54,195 nt of DNA from positions 1-54,195 of the forward strand of contig CAYFOF010000005.1 in the NCBI GenBank assembly GCA_964344655.1. The letters are read 5' to 3'. A program made the position numbers and the translations under genes. The notes beneath the pieces were generated by a model that had not been told where the DNA came from, ran no database searches, and saw only the letters and a program-made list of their open reading frames with translations. Positions 10,035 to 18,126 of this stretch are shown here, one piece after another (position 1 is the first letter of the stretch; the number at the start of each line of letters is the position of its first letter). The stretch comes from JABJPM01 sp964344655 (GTDB taxonomy: Archaea; Nanobdellota; Nanobdellia; SCGC-AAA011-G17; PNOQ01).

Positions 10035-10975
10035 AACATCATTTATTAATTGTTGGGATGAGTGTATTTTTTGTATTTGGAATGATGTTTTTTGTTATGA
10101 ATGTTTTTCAACCAGGAATTGAAGGTTATGTTGTTTATGATGAAGATGGAAATGAAATAGTTGTTATTAGGGAAGATGCTTTAGATGCAATTGTAGAATC
10201 TGAAAGAACGATTGTTAGGTTAGCTGAAGATGGATTACCAACGCAAAAAGCTGAAGATCTCTTAACTGAGGCTAAATTGGTTTTTGAACAGGCAAAATAT
10301 GCTAATATCTTAAGAAATCCTTATGCTCCTGTTGGAGATAAAACTGAAGCAAAAAAAGCTTTGGGATTAGTTAATTGGAAAGAGATTGATTATGAAGATG
10401 TTTTAGTTATAACTGATGAAATTAAAGAAATAAAAGGAGAAGTTTATGATATTTATGATGCTTTGACTGCTACTGGATTAAAAAGTTCTGTTTTGTTAAG
10501 CCCATCAACGGGGGATGAAATTGATATTTCTGAAGCTGTTACATTATTAGAAGAAGCGGAAACTGCATTTTATGAAGATAGGTATAGTGATGCACAAAGG
10601 TTGTTAGAAGATGCGCAAATAATGATTGAAGAAAAAAGAAGAGAGAGTTCTGCTCTGTCTGGGTTGCAGAGTAGCACAAAGAATTTTTTTAGTAGATATT
10701 GGTTGCCCACCATTCTTGTTTTGGGATTATTGGGAACTGGAGGATTTTTTTCTGTAAAGGCTATTAATTTACAAAGATTGAGGAAAAAAGTTAGAAAGTT
10801 AAAAATTGAACATAATGCCTTGAATAATTTAATAAAAGATACTCAGACTAAAAGATTTAAAGAAGGAAAGATGTCTGCTTTGGTATATAATATAAAAATT
10901 GAGAAATATAAATCTAGAATGGCTGAAATAAAAGAAACCCTTCCTGTTTTTGAAGCTAGATTGAAAAAAAGATAA
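10031..10975 (+). CDS. Membrane-anchored coiled-coil companion of the giant surface protein
   Basis: A 314-residue protein with an N-terminal membrane segment (MSVFFVFGMMFFVMNVF), an extracytoplasmic helical region rich in EAE/EDA repeats, and a second membrane segment (LPTILVLGLLGTGGFFSVKAI). A basic C-terminal coiled coil of about 75 residues ends it. The order helical stalk, membrane segment, coiled coil repeats the last third of the upstream giant protein. The tail KRFKEGKMSALVYNIKIEKY resembles that protein's YFLGKISSGEYHRLMDQHN segment, so it looks like a shortened paralogue without the Ig domains. The starts overlap (ATGA), suggesting stoichiometric co-expression. Confidence 0.75.
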   Translation: MKHHLLIVGMSVFFVFGMMFFVMNVFQPGIEGYVVYDEDGNEIVVIREDALDAIVESERTIVRLAEDGLPTQKAEDLLTEAKLVFEQAKYANILRNPYAPVGDKTEAKKALGLVNWKEIDYEDVLVITDEIKEIKGEVYDIYDALTATGLKSSVLLSPSTGDEIDISEAVTLLEEAETAFYEDRYSDAQRLLEDAQIMIEEKRRESSALSGLQSSTKNFFSRYWLPTILVLGLLGTGGFFSVKAINLQRLRKKVRKLKIEHNALNNLIKDTQTKRFKEGKMSALVYNIKIEKYKSRMAEIKETLPVFEARLKKR

Positions 10976-10981
10976 AGAAAA

Positions 10982-10991
10982 CTTTAAAAAG
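10982..10991 (+). promoter_or_regulatory. TATA box for rpo7-spt4-S24e-S27ae operon
   Basis: CTTTAAAAAG is centred about 30 bases before the Rpo7 ATG at 11017, which fits a very short leader. Confidence 0.5.
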
Positions 10992-11016
10992 AGTTGAAAT
11001 TCACAAAAACTAGAAA

Positions 11017-11580
11017 ATGTTCTATGAATTAACGATAAAAGATCATGTAAGAGTGGCTCCAAATAAGTTTGGAACAGATGTTAGAGAATCTGTTGTAAAA
11101 AGTCTTAATGACCAATATGATGGGTATGTTTCAGAAGATTTGGGGTTTGTTGTTGGAGTTTCTGAAGTTAGCGATATTGGTGAGGGAGCAATAATTCCTG
11201 GAGACGGTGCTGCTTTTTATGAGACTACATTTAAATTATTTGTATTTAAACCAGAATTACAAGAAGTTGTTGTTGGTAAAATTTCAGATATTACTGATTT
11301 TGGTGCATTTTTAGATATGGGTCCGGTTGATGGGATGGTTCACGTTTCTCAAACAATGGATGATTATGTTTCATTTAGTAAAGAAAATGTTTTAACAGGA
11401 AAAGAGAGTAAAAGGTCTTTGAAAATAGGTGATCAATGTAGAGGAAGAATTGTTGCTGTGAGTTTTAAAGATCCTGCAAATCCAAAAATAGGAGTAACTA
11501 TGAGACAAGGATGGTTGGGAAATTTAAACTGGATTAAAGAAGAATTAAAAGCTCAAAAGGAGAAGAAAGATGGCAAGTAA
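11017..11580 (+). CDS. rpo7: DNA-directed RNA polymerase subunit Rpo7 (RpoE')
   Basis: A 187-residue match to archaeal Rpo7/RpoE1. The N-terminal tip domain begins MFYELTIKDHVRVAPNKFG with the SEDLGFVVGVSEV strand. The C-terminal S1/OB fold contains GKISDITDFGAFLDMGPVDG and GMVHVSQTMDDY. With Rpo4 it forms the polymerase stalk that binds exiting RNA and aids open-complex formation. Length is normal for the family. The end overlaps spt4 by 11 bases, so the two stalk/elongation factors are coupled. This gene order is conserved in many archaea. Confidence 0.96.
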   Translation: MFYELTIKDHVRVAPNKFGTDVRESVVKSLNDQYDGYVSEDLGFVVGVSEVSDIGEGAIIPGDGAAFYETTFKLFVFKPELQEVVVGKISDITDFGAFLDMGPVDGMVHVSQTMDDYVSFSKENVLTGKESKRSLKIGDQCRGRIVAVSFKDPANPKIGVTMRQGWLGNLNWIKEELKAQKEKKDGK

Positions 11581-11755
11581 AAAAGTATGTAAGAAATGTA
11601 AAATTTTGGTTGAAGGAAATACTTGTCCTATTTGTAAAGGAAATCAATTTACTGATAATTGGAAAGGAAGAATTATAGTTACAGATCCTGAAAAATCTGT
11701 TATTGCTCAAAAAGCAGGATTAAAAAATAAGGGTGAATACGCAGTGAAGGTATAA
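11570..11755 (+). CDS. spt4: Transcription elongation factor Spt4 (RpoE'')
   Basis: A 61-residue zinc-ribbon protein with two CxxC knuckles (CKKC and CPIC) and the Spt4 signature FTDNWKGRIIVTDPEKSVIAQ. It pairs with the NGN domain of Spt5 to form the clamp-bridging processivity factor of archaeal RNA polymerase. Length is typical. It sits between rpo7 and rps24e with overlaps or two-base spacing, clearly one operon. Confidence 0.96.
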   Translation: MASKKVCKKCKILVEGNTCPICKGNQFTDNWKGRIIVTDPEKSVIAQKAGLKNKGEYAVKV

Positions 11756-11757
11756 AA

Positions 11758-12189
11758 ATGAAAATAATAAAACAAGAAAAATCAAATTTATTGCCAAGAA
11801 TTGATGTAATTGCTGAGGCAAGTCATGTTAATAATAGAACTCCTTCTGAAGAGGAAGTAAAAACAGAATTGGGAAAACTTTTGAAAGTTGATAAAGAATT
11901 AATTTTAGTAAGACATATTTTTAGTGGATATGGTTCTGGGGTGTCAAAAATAGAAGCATATGCATATGATAAAAAAGAAGATATGGATAAAATAATCAAA
12001 AAGGGAAAGAAGCAGAAAGAAAAGGAAGCGAAAGCTTTAGAAGAAGCTAAGAAAAAGGCTGAAGAAGGAGCAAAACCTGTTGAAGCTGCTCCTGAAGAAA
12101 AACCAGCAGAAGAACCTAAAGCAGAAGAAACACCTGCTGAGGAAAATAAGGTAGAAGAAGAAAATGGCGAAGAAGCAAGTAAAGAATAA
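11758..12189 (+). CDS. rps24e: 30S ribosomal protein S24e with acidic tail
   Basis: The first 85 or so residues match ribosomal protein S24e: SNLLPRIDVIAEASHVNNRTPSE followed by HIFSGYGSGVSKIEAYAYD. After KGKKQKEKEAKALEEA there is an extra 50-residue low-complexity tail of Ala/Glu/Pro/Lys (EEKPAEEPKAEETPAEE), not part of the core fold. Such acidic tails occur on some archaeal ribosomal proteins, but the function is unclear. The tail overlaps the start of S27ae by 26 bases. Confidence 0.95.
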   Translation: MKIIKQEKSNLLPRIDVIAEASHVNNRTPSEEEVKTELGKLLKVDKELILVRHIFSGYGSGVSKIEAYAYDKKEDMDKIIKKGKKQKEKEAKALEEAKKKAEEGAKPVEAAPEEKPAEEPKAEETPAEENKVEEENGEEASKE

Positions 12190-12349
12190 AGTTCCTAGTA
12201 AAAGATATGAAAAATATACTGTAGAAGGAGATAAAGTTACTTCTAAAAAAACATGTCCCAAATGTGGTCCTGGAATATTTTTAGGAGATCATAAGGATAG
12301 GTTGTATTGTGGTAAGTGCCATTATACTGAATTTAAGTCTAAAGAATAA
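12164..12349 (+). CDS. rps27ae: 30S ribosomal protein S27ae
   Basis: A 61-residue zinc-ribbon ribosomal protein (eS31). CPKCGPGIFLGDHKDRLYCGKC supplies four cysteines in two CxxC pairs, close to its usual archaeal length and without the ubiquitin fusion seen in eukaryotes. It is the last gene of the rpo7 operon and starts inside the acidic tail coding of S24e. Confidence 0.96.
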   Translation: MAKKQVKNKVPSKRYEKYTVEGDKVTSKKTCPKCGPGIFLGDHKDRLYCGKCHYTEFKSKE

Positions 12350-12383
12350 GACTTAAATATTAATTTTTATTCGCTTTTTTATT

Positions 12384-12644
12384 ATGATCTCAGATAATAT
12401 TGAGGATGTTGTGAAGATGGCTTTGTATCATCATAGTAATCTTACGAGATCTAAGGCTAGAAAAAATTTAGAAGATTCTTCATATAGGATTCGATCTTGT
12501 TTTGAAAGTGAAGATGGAGTTTATATGAGATTAGAAGAAAGAAATGGTTTGCAAACAGATGTTAAGGTTTGTGACATTCCTGAAGAGTATTTTGGAGTTA
12601 AATCTCCTAAAGCACACCCATTTATTGTAACTATTGTAGAGTAG
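12384..12644 (+). CDS. Small conserved-looking protein of unknown function
   Basis: An 86-residue protein, soluble and mixed charge, without a motif I recognise (DVVKMALYHHSNLTRSKARKNLEDSS...). A TATA box (ACTTAAATA, about 12351-12359) lies about 28 bases before the ATG, so it probably has its own leaderless transcript. It lies between the ribosomal operon and a candidate structured RNA on the same strand. Confidence 0.65.
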   Translation: MISDNIEDVVKMALYHHSNLTRSKARKNLEDSSYRIRSCFESEDGVYMRLEERNGLQTDVKVCDIPEEYFGVKSPKAHPFIVTIVE

Positions 12645-12656
12645 CATCTACCGAAA

Positions 12657-12668
12657 GCTTTATAAATA
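12657..12668 (+). promoter_or_regulatory. Strong promoter (BRE + TATA) for candidate small RNA
   Basis: CCGAAAGCTTTATAAATA at 12651-12668 is one of the best matches in the window to an archaeal BRE/TATA consensus. There is no open reading frame of useful length in the 110 bases downstream on this strand. Expected transcription start is near 12690. Confidence 0.65.
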
Positions 12669-12689
12669 AGAGTATTCCTACCAAATTTA

Positions 12690-12768
12690 TATCACCTCTT
12701 TTTCCCCAGGCTGATCTTAAACAACGTGAATGCGTGCCTTCTTTGAAGGGATTAGCCCAGGGTTATAA
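12690..12768 (+). ncRNA. Candidate structured small RNA
   Basis: Predicted from sequence alone. Starting about 27 bases after the TATA box, the stretch folds as a three-way junction. The closing stem is GGCTGAT (12709-12715) with ATTAGCC (12751-12757), extended by CCC (12705-12707) with GGG (12760-12762). A small hairpin is ACG/CGT (12724-12735), and a hairpin CCTTC-TTT-GAAGG spans 12737-12749. It is noticeably more GC-rich than the surroundings, as stable RNAs often are in AT-rich archaea. It is not 5S, SRP RNA or a tRNA, and clear C/D or H/ACA boxes are absent. The only ORF inside encodes 12 residues. Confidence 0.5.
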
Positions 12769-12772
12769 TTAA

Positions 12773-13246
12773 TTAAAATAAACTAGCTACTAATTTTCCT
12801 ATGTAATTTGTTATAATTATCACTGCTATCGCTATGATTAAATGTTCTGAAACAACTTTGTATGGTTTTATTTTTTCTTGTTTTGCTAGATAAATACTAA
12901 ACAAAGAAAGCAACAATAATCCCCAAAATATACTTATGTAAATTGCTGTTGATAAACTAAAAAATATAAAAGGAATTATAAAAGATAATGCGAAAATAAA
13001 TTTAAAGAAAAATGTTGAAAAAGTGGATTCCCAAACATGTTTATCACATTTTTTTCTTGCTGCTTCTTCTGAAATATGCATTCCCAATCCATCAGACATT
13101 GCATCTGCTACTGAGATGACTATAATTCCAGCAATAACCGCTAGAGCTGAATTGGTACTTGAATTTAAACCAACAATCATTCCTAGTGTTGTTATAACTC
13201 CAGAAGTTAGTCCGAATCCAAATCCTTTTTTTATTGATTTTTTCAT
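12773..13246 (-). CDS. VIT1/CCC1-type transporter family membrane protein
   Basis: A 157-residue protein with about five membrane segments. The N-terminal GFGLTSGVITTLGMIVGLNS followed by VISVADAMSDGLGMHISEEAA resembles the first half of the VIT1/CCC1 iron/manganese transporter family. It lacks the long metal-binding cytoplasmic insert of plant VIT1, which is common for short archaeal members. Transport of Fe2+ or Mn2+ is an inference from family. The start overlaps the stop of the AI-2E-type gene upstream by four bases, so they are co-transcribed. Confidence 0.72.
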   Translation of the reverse strand: MKKSIKKGFGFGLTSGVITTLGMIVGLNSSTNSALAVIAGIIVISVADAMSDGLGMHISEEAARKKCDKHVWESTFSTFFFKFIFALSFIIPFIFFSLSTAIYISIFWGLLLLSLFSIYLAKQEKIKPYKVVSEHLIIAIAVIIITNYIGKLVASLF

Positions 13247-14229
13247 ACTAAATGTTCTTCCCTATAAATATCCCAGATTAATACGAAATAAGCTACAAGC
13301 AATGGTCCAATAAATATTCCTAAGAATCCAAATTGTGAAATCCCTATGAATATTCCAATTATTGATATTAATGGATGGATTTTACCAAATTTTTTGTTTG
13401 TTATTGGACGTATTACATTATCTACACTAGAAATTATGAATCCCCATAGAAGTAAAGCTACTGCTTGCCAAATACTTCCAGAGAATAAAAGTATTATAGA
13501 AGCTGGAACCCAAATAACTGGAGATCCTACAATCGGTATGAAAGAAATAATTGCTGTTACTAGTCCCCAAAATAATGCTCCAGGAATTCCTAGTAAATAA
13601 AATCCTGCCCATAACATTGCACCTTGCAATATTGCTATTAATAAAGAACCAATTATTGTGGCTTTTGTCATATCTGAAAATTTAGTTATTATTCTGTCTT
13701 TATTTTTTACATTAAATGGCAAGGCTTTTTTTATTTTATTTATGAAATCGTCTCCATTTACTAGCATGTAATATAGTAGGAAATAAAATAGAATTATGTT
13801 TGTTATTAGTATTATTGCATTTTCAAAAATTGATGATATTGATTTTTCTATGAAGGGTATAACTTGATTTACTATTGTGTCTGTTTGTATTTCTAAATCT
13901 AATGAAGAAATTTTGTTTATTACACTTTCAAATTCATCTATTGATGTTATTACTTCGGGCAGTGTTGATATTTGAGAAACTAAACCTTGAATTAAGAAAA
14001 ATAATGGAATTATGATTATTATTGAAGAAATTAATAAAATTGACCATGCTGCTAAAGATTTTGAAAATTTAAATTTTGTTTTTAATTTTCTATTTAATGG
14101 TTTGAATATTACGAATAAAATTAATGCTCCAAAGAATGCATTTAAAAAAGGGATGCTTGCGTAGAACAAGAAAATAAATAGAGCGAACATTAATATAAAT
14201 GATAGTAATTTTTTATTCTTTAAAATCAT
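13243..14229 (-). CDS. AI-2E family transporter (PerM/TqsA-like)
   Basis: A 328-residue integral membrane protein with eight predicted membrane segments. It has the family's hallmark region GIPGALFWGLVTAIISFIPIVGSPVIWVP and then DNVIRPITNKKFGKIHPLISIIGIFIG. Members include proposed AI-2 exporters and Na+/H+ antiporters; archaeal substrates are unknown. It is first of a two-gene unit with the VIT1-like protein and is transcribed from the AT-rich gap shared with the divergent gene at 14307. Confidence 0.9.
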   Translation of the reverse strand: MILKNKKLLSFILMFALFIFLFYASIPFLNAFFGALILFVIFKPLNRKLKTKFKFSKSLAAWSILLISSIIIIIPLFFLIQGLVSQISTLPEVITSIDEFESVINKISSLDLEIQTDTIVNQVIPFIEKSISSIFENAIILITNIILFYFLLYYMLVNGDDFINKIKKALPFNVKNKDRIITKFSDMTKATIIGSLLIAILQGAMLWAGFYLLGIPGALFWGLVTAIISFIPIVGSPVIWVPASIILLFSGSIWQAVALLLWGFIISSVDNVIRPITNKKFGKIHPLISIIGIFIGISQFGFLGIFIGPLLVAYFVLIWDIYREEHLV

Positions 14230-14306
14230 AGTAATAATTTAATTTTTTCTTATATAAATTTAATTGTTTGATAAGACTTATAAAGTATTTATTTTTCCTG
14301 AAAATT

Positions 14307-14663
14307 ATGTCAAAACCAAGATTATACGTAAGAGATTGGAAAACTATGCATGCCTATGAGGATTTAGGAGAATATTTTGATATTGATATTTTTCGAGAAA
14401 TTGCTGGAGAGGTTGAAGAATATGATTGTTTTTTATTGCATCATTTTAGTTGGGAAGAAGATATAGAACCCTTAAGAAATATATGGGGCAGAAAGCCGGT
14501 TGTTATTGAAATAACTGGTGAAGATGAAGAATCTCTGAATGAAAAATTAGAGAAACATGGTGTCCCAATAGATGATGTTTATATTGAAAAAGGAACGAAA
14601 AAATCCCCCGAAACTCTTTGTGATTTATTTGGTTTTTCAACTGCGGCTTTGCACAATAATTGA
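14307..14663 (+). CDS. Hypothetical acidic protein
   Basis: A soluble acidic protein of 118 residues without a domain I recognise (SKPRLYVRDWKTMHAYEDLGEYFDI..., then GRKPVVIEITGEDEESLNEKLE). I chose the ATG at 14307, not the more upstream start at 14268, because a TATA box (CTTATAAAG, 14277-14285) is centred 26 bases before 14307. The upstream start would precede the transcript. Divergent from the AI-2E gene. Confidence 0.65.
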   Translation: MSKPRLYVRDWKTMHAYEDLGEYFDIDIFREIAGEVEEYDCFLLHHFSWEEDIEPLRNIWGRKPVVIEITGEDEESLNEKLEKHGVPIDDVYIEKGTKKSPETLCDLFGFSTAALHNN

Positions 14664-14754
14664 CTAAAAATTCCATTCCCCACATTAATGTATGAATTTT
14701 CGCAATGAATATTTTTTGAAAATCTTTTTAAACTATTATTAATTAATCAAAATT

Positions 14755-15237
14755 ATGGCAATGGTTTATGAATCAGAAAATTTTTTTGTAGAAGCAGTTG
14801 AAAAACCCCATGTAGATAGGAGCGATGGAGGACATATTAAGATTTACCCAAAAGTAAGAATCCTTGATAGGCAACAGCTTTCTCCTAAACATGCGATTGA
14901 GTTAATGAGATTGACTATTGTTGTAGGTCAAGCAATGACTAAAATAATGAATGAACATGGTGTTGATATTGGAAGACTTAATTATCAAGATAATGGAAAT
15001 TGGACAGTATTCAAACCAGAAGGTTCATACTTACACGTTCATTTATATGGCAGGGCAAAAAGTGCTAAGATCCATAAGTATGGACAAGCCTGTGTTTTTC
15101 CACATATAGAAGAAAAACCAGAATATTATGAAAATTTTAAACCACTTAAAAAAGAAGATGTTAAAGATATAAAAACTGAAATAGAAAAATTGTTTAAAGA
15201 AGAAAAATTTTCTGATCCTGAATGGGGACTTTCATAA
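14755..15237 (+). CDS. HIT-superfamily-like protein
   Basis: A 160-residue protein. The segment from GRLNYQDNGNWTVFKPEGSYLHVHLYGR resembles the catalytic strand of HIT-fold nucleotide hydrolases/transferases. It has an HVH pair in place of the complete His triad (HxHxH), the third position being Tyr-Gly, so activity is uncertain. A TATA box (TTTTTAAAC, 14725-14733) is centred 26 bases before the ATG, supporting this start and a leaderless transcript. The tail is a charged helix. Confidence 0.6.
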   Translation: MAMVYESENFFVEAVEKPHVDRSDGGHIKIYPKVRILDRQQLSPKHAIELMRLTIVVGQAMTKIMNEHGVDIGRLNYQDNGNWTVFKPEGSYLHVHLYGRAKSAKIHKYGQACVFPHIEEKPEYYENFKPLKKEDVKDIKTEIEKLFKEEKFSDPEWGLS

Positions 15238-15417
15238 AAATAGCAATAGCGTTTCTCACAATAATACCCCATACTTGTGTTCTGGTTGCTGAAATATTTG
15301 AGGGGAATGCTCATTTAAACATTCATGATAACGAAAAGATTATTGTGAAGATGTAGGTTTATTGTGCAAATCTCCCTCCTGCATAAAGTTTAAAAATGGG
15401 TGAATTGTCTTATTCAT

Positions 15418-16098
15418 ATGTCATTTAGTACATTTTCTCCTGAATGGTTTTTTGGATATGATGTGGCATTAGAGTTTTTGTTTGCCGTAATTTTGTTAGC
15501 AGTAGCTTTATTTGCATTTAGAGCCTATAGATTGACAGAGCAAAGACAGCTAGCTTATTTTGGTTTATCGTTTTTATTTATTGGAATTTCTTACATTATT
15601 GAGTCTATTTTTAATTATATGACAATTTCTAGATTGAATGCAACCATATGTCATGTGATAAAAATAAAATCTGTTGCACTGTTTGATTTGATGGGGATTT
15701 ATACGCATATGTTCTTTATGACTATTGGGTTGGTTTTGTTAGTTTATATGACATTTAAAGTTGAAGAAAAACGCCCATTGTGGTTGTTGTTGATTATTTC
15801 TTTAATTGCAATATTCTTTAGCTGGAATAAGTTATTGATATTCTTTTTATTGTCTTCTACGTATTTGTTGTTTTTAGTTGCACATTTCTTTAATAATTAT
15901 TTGAGGCATAAAACATGGAATACATTTATGATTGCGGCCGCATTTTTTGTATTGTTTATTAGCAATTTGCATTTTATTTTTGCTTTGAATGCTCCCTTAT
16001 TTTATTTTGCAGGACATATTTTGGAGTTATTTGCTTATTTATTGATATTGTTTAATTTAGTGATGTTAAAAAATGAAAAGAAAAAGAGATCGTCTTGA
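15418..16098 (+). CDS. Seven-helix membrane protein of unknown function
   Basis: A 226-residue protein with about seven hydrophobic helices and a lysine/arginine-rich tail (MLKNEKKKRSS). There is no recognised transporter or sensor signature, but the layout resembles 7TM receptor-type input domains. I chose ATG 15418 because the TATA box (TTTAAAAA, 15389-15396) is 25-26 bases upstream; a GTG at 15400 is in frame but would precede transcription. The stop region overlaps the following winged-helix gene by 26 bases, so the pair probably forms a sensor/regulator unit (inference). Confidence 0.7.
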   Translation: MSFSTFSPEWFFGYDVALEFLFAVILLAVALFAFRAYRLTEQRQLAYFGLSFLFIGISYIIESIFNYMTISRLNATICHVIKIKSVALFDLMGIYTHMFFMTIGLVLLVYMTFKVEEKRPLWLLLIISLIAIFFSWNKLLIFFLLSSTYLLFLVAHFFNNYLRHKTWNTFMIAAAFFVLFISNLHFIFALNAPLFYFAGHILELFAYLLILFNLVMLKNEKKKRSS

Positions 16099-16351
16099 AA
16101 TTATACATGATATTCTACATGCTATAAAAGAGAAGGGAAATAAAATAAAGCCCACACACATTTTGTATAAGTCTAATTTATCTCACCAAATGTTGAAAGA
16201 TTATTTGGGAGAGTTAATTTCTAAAGGATTTATTGAATTTAAGTTAAATAAAAAGGGGAGTAAGAGATATAGTTTAACAGATAAAGGATTTAAGTATTTG
16301 AATGATTATTATGTTATTCGTGAGTTTGAAGATTCGTATGGATTAAATTAA
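16073..16351 (+). CDS. Winged helix-turn-helix regulator (HTH_45-like)
   Basis: A 92-residue protein whose whole length is a winged HTH. RLEIIHDILHAIKEKGNKIKP leads to THILYKSNLSHQMLKDYLGELISKGFIE (recognition helix) and a wing ending YSLTDKGFKYL. This matches the small archaeal PadR/HTH_45-like regulators. It starts inside the 3' end of the seven-helix membrane gene and converges with the gene at 16348, overlapping it by four bases. Confidence 0.82.
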   Translation: MKRKRDRLEIIHDILHAIKEKGNKIKPTHILYKSNLSHQMLKDYLGELISKGFIEFKLNKKGSKRYSLTDKGFKYLNDYYVIREFEDSYGLN

Positions 16352-17013
16352 TCAAAATCAAAATCAACGTATCCATCTAGGAATCCATCTTCTCCTTCTA
16401 TCCAGGTAACTGAATGAGGCATTGCTTCATCATTTAATAAGAAATCTTCTAAATTTTCATTGCCTTGAAAAATAACTATTCCATCGGTTCCGGGATTTCC
16501 GAGCTTTTCTATTTTTTTACTAAAATGAAGAGCTCTTAATTCTTCACGGGTTGCTAGATGGGTTCTTATCCCGCCAAGTTCAATATCTGCTGAGTTTCTT
16601 ACGTATCTCTCTGGTTTGATTTCTTTTGGTTTGTAATCTACTTTATCTTCTGTTACAATTAATAAATCTGAATGAGTTGTATGTATTTTTTTTGGTCTGT
16701 TTGTAACTATTTCTGGACCAAAAAGATTTAAATATTTTCTTCTTATTTGTGGATCTGGAATTCTTATTGAATCTCCAAAAGCAATTACTCCAAGAACTTC
16801 ACTTAACGGCAATACTTTTTCTCCTGTTTCATTCCATCCTGTTATTGATTTATATACGTCTAAAAGCAATGTTCTAAATGGACCATATTTAGCGGGAACT
16901 TTTCTTACTGCTGGTTCATCTAAACACTCTCCATTGGGAAAACGCATTATACCTAGTCTTCTCTGTTCAAAGTAATGCTCCAATCTTTCCAATTTTAATG
17001 GGCCGTGATACAT
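16348..17013 (-). CDS. Unknown protein, possible nucleotidyltransferase fold
   Basis: A 221-residue soluble protein. LGVIAFGDSIRIPD followed by HSDLLIVTEDKV resembles the G-S plus acidic strand pattern of nucleotidyltransferases. The second acid of the usual D-x-D is replaced, so this is only a hint. A later part (GGIRTHLATREELRALHFSKKIEKLG) is basic and helical. The C-terminus is very acidic (GYVDFDFD). It stands alone on the minus strand between the winged-helix gene and scpA. Confidence 0.5.
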   Translation of the reverse strand: MYHGPLKLERLEHYFEQRRLGIMRFPNGECLDEPAVRKVPAKYGPFRTLLLDVYKSITGWNETGEKVLPLSEVLGVIAFGDSIRIPDPQIRRKYLNLFGPEIVTNRPKKIHTTHSDLLIVTEDKVDYKPKEIKPERYVRNSADIELGGIRTHLATREELRALHFSKKIEKLGNPGTDGIVIFQGNENLEDFLLNDEAMPHSVTWIEGEDGFLDGYVDFDFD

Positions 17014-17091
17014 ATTCTCTAAAATATATTTTAGTTTATAAGGTTTTTCATTCTTAGAAATCTTTATTAATTAGATGTGCTTTTTTATCGT

Positions 17092-17782
17092 ATGCAGGAT
17101 CAAATATTAGATATGCTGCTAAAAAGAGATGAGATTACATGGCAAGATCTTATTAAAGATTTAGTTAAATCCGAGAATATGGATCCCTGGGATGTAGATA
17201 TTTCTTTGTTAGCTAAAAAGTATGTAGGAATTGTAAAACAGTTGAAAGAGGTAAATTTCTTTGTGTCTGGGAAAGTTGTTTTGGCGGCTTCTATGTTATT
17301 GAAAATAAAAACAAATAATTTATTGAATAATAATTTTGCAGATTTTGATAGTTTATTGTTTTCCAGTGATGAAGATGATGAAGAGGGAGGATATTCTGGA
17401 AATTATCACAAAGGTACTAATGATTTGAATGTTAGATTGACTATAAAAACTCCGCAAGCTAGAAAGAGAAAAGTTACTTTAAATGACCTAGTTGGGGCTT
17501 TAGAAAAAGCTTTGGAAGTAGATGAAAGAAGGGAAATTAGGAAAAGAAGGTTTGAAAGAGTTCCTGAAGAGGTAAAAATACCTGAAAGAAAAATAAATTT
17601 AGGAGAAAAAATCAAAAATATACATACTTCAATTATTGAATGGTTCCAAAAAAATAATAGTGATATTACTTTTGAGCATTTATTAGATGGTTATGAAAAA
17701 ACAGATAAAGTTTATACGTTTATGCCGTTGCTACATTTAGAAAATCATAATAAAATACACATGAATCAACCTAAACATTTTG
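17092..17782 (+). CDS. scpA: Segregation and condensation protein A (3' end in gap)
   Basis: The opening MQDQILDMLLKRDEITWQ, then NMDPWDVDISLLAKKYV and FFVSGKVVLAASMLLKIKTNNLL, are ScpA (kleisin) signatures. The middle is acidic and variable, and the C-terminal winged helix (NNSDITFEHLLDGYEKTDKVYTFMPLLHLENHNK) would contact the SMC head. ScpA closes the SMC ring in chromosome organisation. Start 17092 is preferred because the family begins here. An N gap at 17783 hides the last few residues: archaeal ScpA normally ends a few residues after this segment. Confidence 0.9.
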
Positions 17783-17792
17783 NNNNNNNNNN
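17783..17792. other. Assembly gap (10 N)
   Basis: Ten Ns at the 3' end of scpA. The 73 bases after it look like promoter sequence for the next gene, so the scpA stop is probably inside the gap. Confidence 0.99.
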
Positions 17793-17839
17793 ACCTTATC
17801 ATGCACCGACGATAAATTCACACCAAAACATTTTGAAAA

Positions 17840-17850
17840 CATTTATATAA
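17840..17850 (+). promoter_or_regulatory. TATA box for small membrane-protein operon
   Basis: CATTTATATAA lies about 21 bases before ATG 17866 and 30 before the in-frame ATG 17875. The spacing leaves both starts possible. Confidence 0.5.
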
Positions 17851-17865
17851 GGTTAAAACCAGAAA

Positions 17866-18126
17866 ATGAGAATAATGAAGGAAATAAAGAGGATTGATAT
17901 AAGATCTAGCGCAAAGATATTGGGAGTGTTTAGTTTAATTAGTATTTTAATTGATATTATATTTGCAAAGATAATTCCTAATGGAAGTGGAGCTGGAATT
18001 GGTTGGGATATTATTTTAACTACATCTATTGTTGGAGCAGTGTCTTTCTTTATTTTAGGAATGGTTTTAATTTTTATATATAACTCATTATCAAACTGGA
18101 TTGGGGGAATTAAAGTAGAAATATGA
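17866..18126 (+). CDS. DUF3566-like two-helix membrane protein
   Basis: An 86-residue protein with two membrane helices. RIDIRSSAKILGVFSLISIL near the start and IFIYNSLSNWIGGIKVEI at the end follow the DUF3566-type pattern (I-x-x-x-S-A-K-I ... YN-L-x-x-x-GG-I-x-V-E). Function unknown. The stop overlaps the start of a 30-residue ORF by four bases, and a membrane protein follows, so a small membrane-protein operon is likely. Confidence 0.7.
   Translation: MRIMKEIKRIDIRSSAKILGVFSLISILIDIIFAKIIPNGSGAGIGWDIILTTSIVGAVSFFILGMVLIFIYNSLSNWIGGIKVEI

Noticed and set aside
12690..12768. Considered as tRNA, 5S rRNA, hammerhead or SRP RNA
   Set aside because: No cloverleaf, no 5S signature, no complete CUGAUGA/GAAA core, and far too short for SRP RNA.
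15238..15399. Intergenic stretch considered as a C/D box RNA
   Set aside because: Boxes resembling CTGA and TGATA occur but not in the required order or with complete C-box sequence.
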